A model generated the notes under the pieces. The model was not told where the DNA came from and searched no databases. It saw only the letters and a list, made by a program, of their open reading frames with translations. A DNA stretch of 10,882 nt, from contig JAKSUD010000016.1 in the NCBI GenBank assembly GCA_024409185.1, positions 1 to 10,882 on the forward strand, in the 5' to 3' direction. The position numbers and the translations under genes are program-made. Positions 1-6,110 of this stretch are shown here, in pieces. This DNA is from an archaeon. GTDB lineage: Archaea; Methanobacteriota; Methanobacteria; Methanobacteriales; Methanobacteriaceae. Position 1 is the first letter of the stretch. Every line of letters starts with the position of its first letter.

Positions 1-54
1 TTAATTTTTGACTAAAAAACTAAAAATTAAAAAAATAATTATTTTCTTTCTAAA

Positions 55-86
55 TAGTTTTGTAATAAGACACCATTACAAAACTA
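55..86 (-). terminator. 12-bp hairpin overlapping the stop codon of the small secreted protein gene
   Basis: Positions 55-66 (TAGTTTTGTAAT) and 75-86 (ATTACAAAACTA) are perfect reverse complements with an 8-base loop. The TAG stop codon at 86-84 forms the base of the stem. Read on the minus strand, the hairpin is followed within about 40 bases by T-rich stretches (positions 38-1). I infer a transcription terminator or an mRNA 3'-end stabiliser; archaeal termination usually depends on the U-tracts rather than the hairpin. Confidence 0.5.
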
Positions 87-371
87 ATACATATTACCTA
101 GTTTACTTATATCCTTAGGCATATATTTACCTATGTCCTGTAATTTATCATTAACATCATTATCATCACGATTACTCACAGACCCATCAAAATGACAGTT
201 TTCCATAATAACATCATTAACAACAGATGTTTTTATTACAAGGTTTAAAAGATTATCACTAGTATATTGATTATTTCCCATATCTTCTGGAATACTTGCA
301 CTTACTACATTTATACAACTTAGTACAAATAATCCAATTATAAATAAACTTAAAATTTTAGTTAAATTCAT
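84..371 (-). CDS. small secreted protein, unknown function
   Basis: A 95-residue product with an N-terminal signal peptide: Met-Asn-Leu-Thr-Lys, then a hydrophobic core (ILSLFIIGLFVLSCINVV) ending in a small-residue Ser-Ala-Ser region suited to signal peptidase cleavage. The roughly 65-residue mature part is polar, rich in Asn and Asp, has one Cys, and matches no family I recognise. I prefer the start at 371 because the hydrophobic core follows directly and a GGATGATG stretch lies just upstream. An ATG at 386 would add five residues (MDDDK) but has no Shine-Dalgarno. The gene lies 42 bases downstream of the LUD/ferredoxin gene and may be read through from it. It is probably exported or membrane-tethered; no function can be assigned. 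Confidence 0.6.
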   Translation of the reverse strand: MNLTKILSLFIIGLFVLSCINVVSASIPEDMGNNQYTSDNLLNLVIKTSVVNDVIMENCHFDGSVSNRDDNDVNDKLQDIGKYMPKDISKLGNMY

Positions 372-413
372 CTTATCATCATCCATAAAATAAATTAATC
401 TTAAGAATAAAAA

Positions 414-1640
414 TTAATAAGGAGAACCCTTATTTTCAATATTATCTTTAATTTCTTTGTGATCTTTTATGTAGAGATTGTTCTTTTGAAGATTATAACG
501 CATATCTTCTATGATTTCATTAGTTGGAGTAGCTACTGGACAGTTTTTAGTACAATTACCACATAATGTACACATATAAATACTAGAGTCATAACTTGTT
601 TTATCTCCTTTAAGGAATTTACTCATAGCTACACCACGGCCACCTAAATAGCTAGAATAACCAAATTCATTCCCAACAATATTATAAACAGGACAAGAAA
701 CAATACAATTTCCACAACCAATACACCATAAACATTCTTTAATAGCTTCACTTCTTCCATTATCTAAAAGAATAACAACTACCTTCTCAGCACCATACAT
801 ATTTTTAAGAAGTTTTTTCTCAATATCTGCTGTTTTTGAAGGTCCTGAAATTATATTCATATATGAAGTTACAGGTTTTCCTGTTGCATAAACAGTTTCT
901 AATTTAGCTATTGAAATTGATTCTTCTAAAGTTTCTACAAGTTTATCTATACCAACAAGAAGAATATGTAACTTTTTAGAAGCTACTATGCTTATATTAC
1001 CTTCATTGTGTATTAAAACAAGTGATCCATCTTTACTTGCAATAGAATTAGCACCACTAATTCCAATATTAGATTCTGCTAAAAGAGATAAAACATCTTC
1101 TCTTACAGTTTCCATAATTGCTTTTGGTTCTGGAGGAAGATTAGTTCCCATAGCATTATTTACAATATCTGCAATATCATCACGAGTTAAATGAGATGCA
1201 GGACCTGTTGGATGAGTTGGATTATTATCATGCTCTTTAAGTTGTAAAATCCTATCTCCAAGATCTGTTTCAATAACTTCATAATTTTGATTTTCTAAAA
1301 GCTCATGAATACCAATTTCTCTTAAAGTATTAGATTTAGATTTAGCTATTTTAATATTGTTCTCATCATAGCTATTTTCTTTAATTTCTTCTTCAATAAT
1401 ATTTAAAATAAGTTTTTGAGCTTCTTTATCATCTTTAGCTAAAAAACAATCAATATCATTATCTTTAAATGATTTTTGAGCTATTTCAATTAATTCTTGA
1501 TTATTATTAATTGCATTTTTTCTAATTTCAATAACTCTCTCTTGAAGTTCTTTAATCTCTGGAGAATTAGCAAGAGGGCTTATTTTATCTTTAAGATTAT
1601 TAAAAACTTTTCTCATAGATTTTAATTCTTTCTCTTCCAT
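414..1640 (-). CDS. LUD-domain 4Fe-4S protein (LutB-like)
   Basis: A 408-residue cytosolic iron-sulfur protein. An N-terminal and central LUD (DUF162) region is followed by two ferredoxin motifs near the C-terminus: CIGCGNCIVSCP (within about residues 303-317, with an extra Cys three residues before) and CTLCGNCTKNCP (about 357-368). Both are CxxCxxCxxxCP and should bind two [4Fe-4S] clusters. This resembles LutB/YkgF of the LutABC L-lactate oxidation complex. I chose the start at 1640 because AGGAGG lies seven bases upstream; an ATG at 1691 would add 17 residues, overlap the preceding gene and lacks such a site. The start is one base after the stop of the CCG-domain gene, so the two are probably translationally coupled. 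The likely role is electron transfer to or from a hydroxy-acid or ferredoxin/heterodisulfide-type partner. The substrate cannot be read from the sequence, and no lutC-like gene is present here. Confidence 0.85.
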   Translation of the reverse strand: MEEKELKSMRKVFNNLKDKISPLANSPEIKELQERVIEIRKNAINNNQELIEIAQKSFKDNDIDCFLAKDDKEAQKLILNIIEEEIKENSYDENNIKIAKSKSNTLREIGIHELLENQNYEVIETDLGDRILQLKEHDNNPTHPTGPASHLTRDDIADIVNNAMGTNLPPEPKAIMETVREDVLSLLAESNIGISGANSIASKDGSLVLIHNEGNISIVASKKLHILLVGIDKLVETLEESISIAKLETVYATGKPVTSYMNIISGPSKTADIEKKLLKNMYGAEKVVVILLDNGRSEAIKECLWCIGCGNCIVSCPVYNIVGNEFGYSSYLGGRGVAMSKFLKGDKTSYDSSIYMCTLCGNCTKNCPVATPTNEIIEDMRYNLQKNNLYIKDHKEIKDNIENKGSPY

Positions 1641-1641
1641 T

Positions 1642-2379
1642 TTAATCCTCCTTTTGATTAATTGATTCTTTCTTAATAAGAGATTCATCATTTTTAAGTA
1701 TTTTTAAAACAAATTCTGATAAATCTAAAACTTCTAAATTATCTGAATTTTCTGATAAATGTAATTTACAAAATGGACAGCTTGTAACAATTAAATCAGC
1801 ATTTGTATCTTCTGCTTCTTCAATTCTAAGTGTAGCTATTGAATTAGCTAAATCCCCATAAGCAGACTTTACACCTCCACCAGAGCCACAATAACGAGAT
1901 TGTTCTTTAATATTTTTCATTTCAATTAAAGTAGCTAATCTTTTAATAACATTACGAGGTGCTTCAAATTCACCTCCATGACGACCTAAATGACATGGAT
2001 CATGGTAAGTAACTTTTAAATTTTTAAATTTATTTTCATCTTTAAGTGTTAATTTATCTTCTTCAAACAATTTATCTAATAATTGAGAAATATGAATAAC
2101 ATCTAAATCAATGCCTAAAACATCTTTATAATCATATTTTAATGTTTTATAACATCCTGCACAAGAAGTTAGAATTGTACCTTCTAAATCTTTAAGATTC
2201 TTTTTCATTTGTTCTATTGCTTCATCTTTAAAGCCAGTTTTAAGTAAAACAGAACCACAGCAAGATTCATTTGAAAGCTCTTCAAACTCAATACCTGCTA
2301 AATTTAATAATTTTATAGTGGAATCTTCAATTGAATTTAATTTTTCTCTTGCAGTACATCCTTTAAAATATAATAACAT
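1642..2379 (-). CDS. CCG-domain (DUF224) iron-sulfur oxidoreductase subunit, LutA/HdrD-like
   Basis: A 245-residue protein made of two CCG (cysteine-rich, DUF224) modules, the fold that holds the non-cubane clusters of HdrB/HdrD and is found in GlpC and LutA. Module 1 is complete: Cys8, Cys40-Cys41-Gly, Cys73-x2-Cys76. Module 2 has Cys129 (YHDPCHLGRHGG), then Tyr163-Cys164-Gly-Ser-Gly-Gly-Gly, and Cys201-x2-Cys204. The first Cys of the second CCG triad is therefore replaced by Tyr (codon TAT, one base from TGT). The start gives the usual MLxYFKGCTAREK N-terminus; only a weak TTGAT Shine-Dalgarno is seen. It is the first gene of an operon with the LUD/ferredoxin gene immediately downstream. 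I infer that the pair forms a soluble redox complex. Lactate or another 2-hydroxy acid is one candidate substrate; a heterodisulfide-reductase-related role is another. Confidence 0.85.
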   Translation of the reverse strand: MLLYFKGCTAREKLNSIEDSTIKLLNLAGIEFEELSNESCCGSVLLKTGFKDEAIEQMKKNLKDLEGTILTSCAGCYKTLKYDYKDVLGIDLDVIHISQLLDKLFEEDKLTLKDENKFKNLKVTYHDPCHLGRHGGEFEAPRNVIKRLATLIEMKNIKEQSRYCGSGGGVKSAYGDLANSIATLRIEEAEDTNADLIVTSCPFCKLHLSENSDNLEVLDLSEFVLKILKNDESLIKKESINQKED

Positions 2380-2415
2380 AATATCAACTAAATAATAAAA
2401 ATAAGTAAGTCTAAA

Positions 2416-2425
2416 TTTAAATAAA
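2416..2425 (-). promoter_or_regulatory. possible TATA box of the redox operon
   Basis: On the minus strand an A/T octamer-like element (TTTATTTAAAT) lies about 40 bases before the ATG at 2379. Transcription starting about 25 bases downstream would leave a leader of roughly 15-20 bases. The whole gap is A/T rich, so this is a weak call. Confidence 0.25.
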
Positions 2426-2455
2426 ATAATTTAAACAAATTAAACAATGAAATAA

Positions 2456-2830
2456 TTATTCTTCAATATCATTATCTTTATTTAATGACTCAAATTTCTC
2501 TCTTTCAATAGCTATTTGTCTTACAAGCTCAGATATATCTTGATTCATATTATCTACTTTTACATATAATTTAAAAATAACATAAATACAAAATGCAAAA
2601 CCTAAAATAACTACAAAGTCTAAACCTCTTTGTAAACCAAAGAAATTAGCTATTGGATCAGTTAAATGAGGGAAAAATCCTATTAAAAGAACTGCAATAC
2701 AAAATAAAATCCATAAAATTAATGTAGGAATTGTGGATTGATTTTTACGAACACGATTAGCAAAAAATAAACAAGACACTATTGCAAGTAGAATAATTAT
2801 AACTTTATATAAACTTAAATGAAATATAAT
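2456..2830 (-). CDS. DUF2304 membrane protein, apparent ATT start
   Basis: A 124-residue membrane protein when read from the ATT codon at 2830. Its order is transmembrane segment 1 (LSLYKVIIILLAIVSCLFFA), a basic turn NRVRKNQ, transmembrane segment 2 (LILWILFCIAVLLIGFF), a loop PHLTDPIANFFGLQRG, transmembrane segment 3 (FVVILGFAFCIYVIFKLYV), and a charged C-terminal helix with ISELVRQIAIE. This is the DUF2304 pattern. No ATG exists in the 5' part. The first conventional codon, GTG at 2779, has no Shine-Dalgarno and would delete segment 1, whereas GGAGGG at 2843-2838 lies seven bases before the ATT. The gene follows the glycosyltransferase at 2915-3619. DUF2304 proteins often sit beside family-2 glycosyltransferases and are presumed to help transfer lipid-linked sugars at the membrane; that role is inferred. 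Confidence 0.75.
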   Translation of the reverse strand: MIFHLSLYKVIIILLAIVSCLFFANRVRKNQSTIPTLILWILFCIAVLLIGFFPHLTDPIANFFGLQRGLDFVVILGFAFCIYVIFKLYVKVDNMNQDISELVRQIAIEREKFESLNKDNDIEE

Positions 2831-2837
2831 TTTAATT

Positions 2838-2843
2838 CCCTCC
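2838..2843 (-). promoter_or_regulatory. Shine-Dalgarno placing the DUF2304 start at an ATT codon
   Basis: GGAGGG on the minus strand is a strong match to the archaeal anti-Shine-Dalgarno. The in-frame codon seven bases downstream is ATT (2830-2828), followed by ATA. No ATG, GTG or TTG falls within a usable distance. Confidence 0.7.
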
Positions 2844-2882
2844 TTTAAATTTTAAATAAATATGATTAATAAAAATGTTATA

Positions 2883-2941
2883 CTAAATAAATCTAAAAAC
2901 ATTACCTAAAAACACTAAATCCTAAATAAATCTAAAAACAT
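2883..2941. repeat. 20-bp direct repeat at the 3' end of the glycosyltransferase gene
   Basis: The 20-mer CTAAATAAATCTAAAAACAT occurs at 2883-2902 and again at 2922-2941, 39 bases apart. The second copy is coding (Met-Phe-Leu-Asp-Leu-Phe-Arg near the C-terminus of the glycosyltransferase); the first lies just after its stop codon. It looks like a local duplication of the gene end. Confidence 0.8.
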
Positions 2942-3619
2942 CTTACACATAATCTTAAATCCTACCCACATATTAGTTCCTTTATGTTGAGTATCATCTG
3001 TGTAAATGGTTGTAATTTCAACTTCTTCTAATTTAAGTTTATTATCCTTAATTTCACGAATAAACTCAGAAGATACACCATAACCTTCAGAAACAATATT
3101 AATCTTACTTGCAGCTTCTCTTGTAAAAGCTCTAAGACCAGATTGAGAGTCTTGAACATTTACTTGGTAAAATATAATTGTTAGAAGATTCATGATTTTA
3201 TTTGCACCACTTTTAGTAAAAGGCATATCTTTAAAAGGTCTTGCACCAATAACAACCTCTGCTTTACCTTCTTTTAACGGTTTACAAACTTTAGCGATAT
3301 CATTGACTTCATGTTGACCATCTGAATCAAAAGTAACCATATATTCAGCACCATGGTTTTCTGCAATAACAAGCCCTGTTTTTAATGCTGCACCTAAACC
3401 TCTATTAACAATATGAGATGCAATAAAAATCTTATCAGGATACTTTTTTTGAGATTCTTTTGCACATTTAAGAGTATTATCTTTAGATCCATCATTAACA
3501 AGAATAATATGATAGCCACGGCTAGCTACTTCTTCCATTACTTCACTAACAGTGTTTTCCTCATTATATGCAGGAATTACTAAATATACTCCTTCAGTAT
3601 CTTCTTTTAAGTTTGTCAT
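2915..3619 (-). CDS. family-2 glycosyltransferase (dolichyl-phosphate sugar transferase-like)
   Basis: A 234-residue GT-A fold glycosyltransferase of family GT2. Visible motifs are the N-terminal VYLVIPAYNEE, then IILVNDGSKDNT (nucleotide binding), HIVNRGLGAALKTG, the metal-binding DxD within TFDSDGQHE (about residues 96-104), and QSGLRAF (about 159-165), in the order seen in dolichyl-phosphate mannose/glucose synthases. It should move a sugar from a nucleotide donor to a polyprenyl phosphate or a glycan at the inner face of the membrane. It has no transmembrane segment of its own, and the neighbouring DUF2304 protein probably supplies membrane attachment. The start at 3619 has only a weak TTGAT Shine-Dalgarno. 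The sugar and acceptor cannot be determined from the sequence; roles in pseudomurein, S-layer or polysaccharide glycosylation are all possible. Confidence 0.88.
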   Translation of the reverse strand: MTNLKEDTEGVYLVIPAYNEENTVSEVMEEVASRGYHIILVNDGSKDNTLKCAKESQKKYPDKIFIASHIVNRGLGAALKTGLVIAENHGAEYMVTFDSDGQHEVNDIAKVCKPLKEGKAEVVIGARPFKDMPFTKSGANKIMNLLTIIFYQVNVQDSQSGLRAFTREAASKINIVSEGYGVSSEFIREIKDNKLKLEEVEITTIYTDDTQHKGTNMWVGFKIMCKMFLDLFRI

Positions 3620-3719
3620 ATTATCAATAGTATTTTTAAATTTAAAATTTTATTATATTGAAATTTTTATATTAAAATTTTAATTATTAATTAATTAAAA
3701 ATTAAAATAAATTATAAAT

Positions 3720-4187
<468 letters not shown>

Positions 4188-4250
4188 TCACCATTTGATT
4201 AATAATGTTTTTAGTTAATTAAATAACAATAATTATTTATGTTTAAAGTA

Positions 4251-4260
4251 TTATATAAAT
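4251..4260 (-). promoter_or_regulatory. TATA box of ribC
   Basis: ATTTATATAA on the minus strand is a good archaeal TATA element about 75 bases before the ribC ATG. Transcription from about 4230 would give a leader of roughly 45-50 bases that includes the GGTGAG site. No riboswitch-like structure is evident in that leader. Confidence 0.45.
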
Positions 4261-4264
4261 TGAA

Positions 4265-4368
4265 TTAAAAAAAGTAAACTTTTTATTAAAAAATATAAAA
4301 AATTAAAAAAATAAATTAAAAAAAGAAAAAATCTTTAAAAAATAAAATTATAAACTTTATGAAAAAAA
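4265..4368 (-). terminator. U-tract terminator region downstream of cbiO
   Basis: On the minus strand, within about 115 bases after the cbiO stop, there are repeated runs of five to seven T (for example 4368-4362) and a short AAAAAGT/ACTTTTT dyad at 4269-4284. Serial U-tracts of this kind terminate archaeal RNA polymerase without needing a hairpin. Confidence 0.45.
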
Positions 4369-4381
4369 TCTTGTAAAATAT

Positions 4382-5212
4382 TTATTTTATAAATTCAAGT
4401 ATTTTACGACGAGCTTCTCCAATTGTTAATGGATATTCTCCATTAAAATTAAAACCATCTTTTTTATCTAAAACTTCAGCTAAATGAGCTATTCTTGGTA
4501 ATCTAAGATTAGCTTCTCTTACTGTATCAACATCATAGAAAACTTCTTTTGGAGAACCTTCTTTTATAATTTCACCATCATTTATAAGGAATACTTTATT
4601 TGCATAAATTGGCACTAAATCAACATCATGAGTTGAAATTACAATAGTCATTCCTTCTTGATTAAGTTTATATAATAATTGAAGAATCTGTGAAGCACCT
4701 TTTGGATCAAGACCTGCTGTTGGTTCATCAAGGACCATAATATCAGGATTCATAGCTAAAACACCTGCAATAGCTACTCTTTTCTTTTGACCTCCACTTA
4801 AATGGTGAGGAGCTTTCTTTTCATAACCTTCCATCCCAACTGCTTTTAAAGATTCTTTTACTTTAATTTCAACTTCTTCTTGAGATAATCCTATATTCAT
4901 AGGTCCAAAAGCAACATCTTCTTCAACAGAAGGAGCAAATAGTTGATCATCAGGATTTTGGAAAACAATTCCTACTTTTTGACGAACTTCCATTAAACTT
5001 TGTTTATTATAACGGATTTTTTCACCATCAACAAATATATCTCCTTTTTGAGGTTCATTGATTCCATTAAAATGTAAGAATAAAGTAGATTTACCAGCAC
5101 CATTTTTACCTAAAAGTGCTACAATTTCGCCTTTTTCTACCTTAAAATTAATATTATTTAATGCAGTTGTTCCATCAGGATAAACATAAGTAATATTTTT
5201 TGCTTCTAAAAT
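4382..5212 (-). CDS. cbiO: energy-coupling-factor / cobalt-type ABC transporter ATP-binding protein, apparent ATT start
   Basis: A 276-residue ABC ATPase of the CbiO/EcfA family when read from the ATT at 5212. Motifs: Walker A GKNGAGKST (about 35-43), Q-loop VFQNPDDQ (about 83-90), signature LSGGQKKR (about 138-145), Walker B IMVLDEPTAGLD (about 158-169), and H-loop STHD with His about 195. It powers uptake of cobalt, nickel or a vitamin together with membrane subunits (CbiM/Q or EcfS/T), none of which lie in this window. The first ATG, at 4993, would remove residues 1-73 including Walker A and give a dead protein. The frame stays open to 5236 with no ATG, GTG or TTG. GGAGGAG at 5224-5218 lies five bases before ATT. 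The TATA box at 5259-5249 would start the message at about 5230, which also fits a start at 5212. Confidence 0.88.
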   Translation of the reverse strand: MLEAKNITYVYPDGTTALNNINFKVEKGEIVALLGKNGAGKSTLFLHFNGINEPQKGDIFVDGEKIRYNKQSLMEVRQKVGIVFQNPDDQLFAPSVEEDVAFGPMNIGLSQEEVEIKVKESLKAVGMEGYEKKAPHHLSGGQKKRVAIAGVLAMNPDIMVLDEPTAGLDPKGASQILQLLYKLNQEGMTIVISTHDVDLVPIYANKVFLINDGEIIKEGSPKEVFYDVDTVREANLRLPRIAHLAEVLDKKDGFNFNGEYPLTIGEARRKILEFIK

Positions 5213-5217
5213 AAAAT

Positions 5218-5224
5218 CTCCTCC
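5218..5224 (-). promoter_or_regulatory. Shine-Dalgarno placing the cbiO start at an ATT codon
   Basis: GGAGGAG on the minus strand is followed after five bases by ATT TTA GAA GCA, where family members normally begin Met-(Ile)-Leu-Glu-Ala. No conventional start codon occurs anywhere in frame before 4993. Confidence 0.75.
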
Positions 5225-5248
5225 AATTAAGTAATTTTATATTATTTT

Positions 5249-5259
5249 TTATATATAAA
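5249..5259 (-). promoter_or_regulatory. TATA box of cbiO
   Basis: TTTATATATAA on the minus strand is a near-ideal archaeal TATA box. Its spacing predicts transcription from about 5227-5232, just upstream of the GGAGGAG site, giving a very short leader. It shares a 141-base divergent region with the pyrF promoter. Confidence 0.55.
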
Positions 5260-5295
5260 GTTCACTAAATTATAAAAAATTAAAAAATGGTTAAT

Positions 5296-5307
5296 TATAA
5301 TATAAAT
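5296..5307 (+). promoter_or_regulatory. TATA box of pyrF
   Basis: TATAATATAAAT on the plus strand lies about 50 bases before the pyrF ATG, predicting a transcript start near 5328 and a leader of about 25 bases containing GGGATTGA. Confidence 0.45.
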
Positions 5308-5353
5308 AAAAAAACATACAAATAGAATAATAAGAAAAAATTATGGGATTGAA

Positions 5354-6001
5354 ATGGAAGTAAAAAATAATATTATATTAGCTATGGATTTAATGGATTT
5401 GAAAGAAGCAGAAAAAGTATGTGAAGATATTAAAGAATATATTGACACTATTAAAATAGGATATCCTTTAACACTTGCAGAAGGACTTTCTACAATAGGA
5501 TTCTTTAAAGATAACTTTGATTATAAAGTTATTTGTGATTATAAAGTAGCAGATATTCCAGCTACTAATGAAAAAATAGCTAATTTAACCTTTGATGCAG
5601 GTGCTGATGCAATTATTTGTCATGGATTTGTAGGTCAAGATAGTGTAAATGCATGTAAAGAATCTGCAGAAGACCATGGAAAAGATGTATTTTTACTTAC
5701 TGAAATGTCCCATCCAGGAGCAGTAAAATTCCTTCAAAAAGATGCTGATGATATTGCTAAAATGGGTGTTGAAATGGGAATTACTAACTATGTAGCTCCT
5801 TCTACAAGATTAGATAGATTAAGTGAAATTAGAGATATTGTAGGAAAAGATGCATTTATTATCTCTCCAGGTGTTGGAACTCAAGGAGGAGATCCTAAAA
5901 AAACACTTGAATTCAGTGATGGTTTAATCATTGGACGTTCTATTTATAATGCAGAAAACCCAAAAGAAGCTGTTGAAAACATCTTAAAAGATATTAAATA
6001 A
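5354..6001 (+). CDS. pyrF: orotidine 5'-phosphate decarboxylase
   Basis: A 215-residue TIM-barrel enzyme that decarboxylates OMP to UMP, the last step of de novo pyrimidine synthesis (EC 4.1.1.23). Catalytic residues are in the expected order and spacing: Asp12, Lys34, then Asp62-x-Lys64-x-x-Asp67 in CDYKVADIP. The intervals match Asp20, Lys42, Asp70, Lys72 and Asp75 of the Methanothermobacter enzyme, with a constant offset of eight. The phosphate-binding Arg195 sits in IIGRSIY near the C-terminus, and SPGVGTQGGDP forms the preceding phosphate loop. The start at 5354 is preceded by GGGATTGA. This is the only plus-strand gene in the window. It is divergent from cbiO and convergent with the DUF4143 ATPase gene, is probably monocistronic, and ends in a compact hairpin. 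Confidence 0.97.
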   Translation: MEVKNNIILAMDLMDLKEAEKVCEDIKEYIDTIKIGYPLTLAEGLSTIGFFKDNFDYKVICDYKVADIPATNEKIANLTFDAGADAIICHGFVGQDSVNACKESAEDHGKDVFLLTEMSHPGAVKFLQKDADDIAKMGVEMGITNYVAPSTRLDRLSEIRDIVGKDAFIISPGVGTQGGDPKKTLEFSDGLIIGRSIYNAENPKEAVENILKDIK

Positions 6002-6021
6002 AAGAGGATTAAATCCTCTTT
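6001..6021 (+). terminator. hairpin terminator of pyrF
   Basis: AAAGAGGAT (6001-6009) pairs perfectly with ATCCTCTTT (6013-6021) across a three-base loop, starting at the last base of the pyrF stop codon. The plus strand after it is A-rich rather than T-rich, so this may be a 3'-end-defining or stabilising hairpin as much as a terminator. Confidence 0.5.
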
Positions 6022-6042
6022 AAAATTAATATTATTAAAAAG

Positions 6043-6097
6043 TTTCCCTAAAAGAAAAAAACTTATAAAATAAAAATAATTTCCCTAAAAGAAAAAA
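6043..6097 (-). terminator. duplicated 18-bp U-tract terminator of the DUF4143 ATPase gene
   Basis: TTTCCCTAAAAGAAAAAA occurs exactly at 6043-6060 and 6080-6097, 37 bases apart. On the minus strand each reads T6-C-T4-AGGGAAA, about 14 to 68 bases after the ATPase stop codon. Together they form tandem U-tract terminators in the convergent gap with pyrF. Confidence 0.6.
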
Positions 6098-6110
6098 TTA
6101 AAAAGAAAAA

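Noticed and set aside
988..1194. Plus-strand open frame opposite the LUD/ferredoxin gene
   Set aside because: It lies wholly antisense to a well-conserved gene, lacks a Shine-Dalgarno and family motifs, and is explained as a mirror of the coding frame.
5213..5353. Possible cobalamin or metal riboswitch in the cbiO-pyrF divergent region
   Set aside because: The inferred cbiO leader is under 20 bases and the gap is almost pure A/T without stems or conserved boxes.
5343..5363. Six-codon upstream ORF (ATG GGA TTG AAA TGG AAG TAA) overlapping the pyrF start
   Set aside because: It has no Shine-Dalgarno of its own and its sequence contains the pyrF site; it probably arises by chance in A/T-rich sequence.
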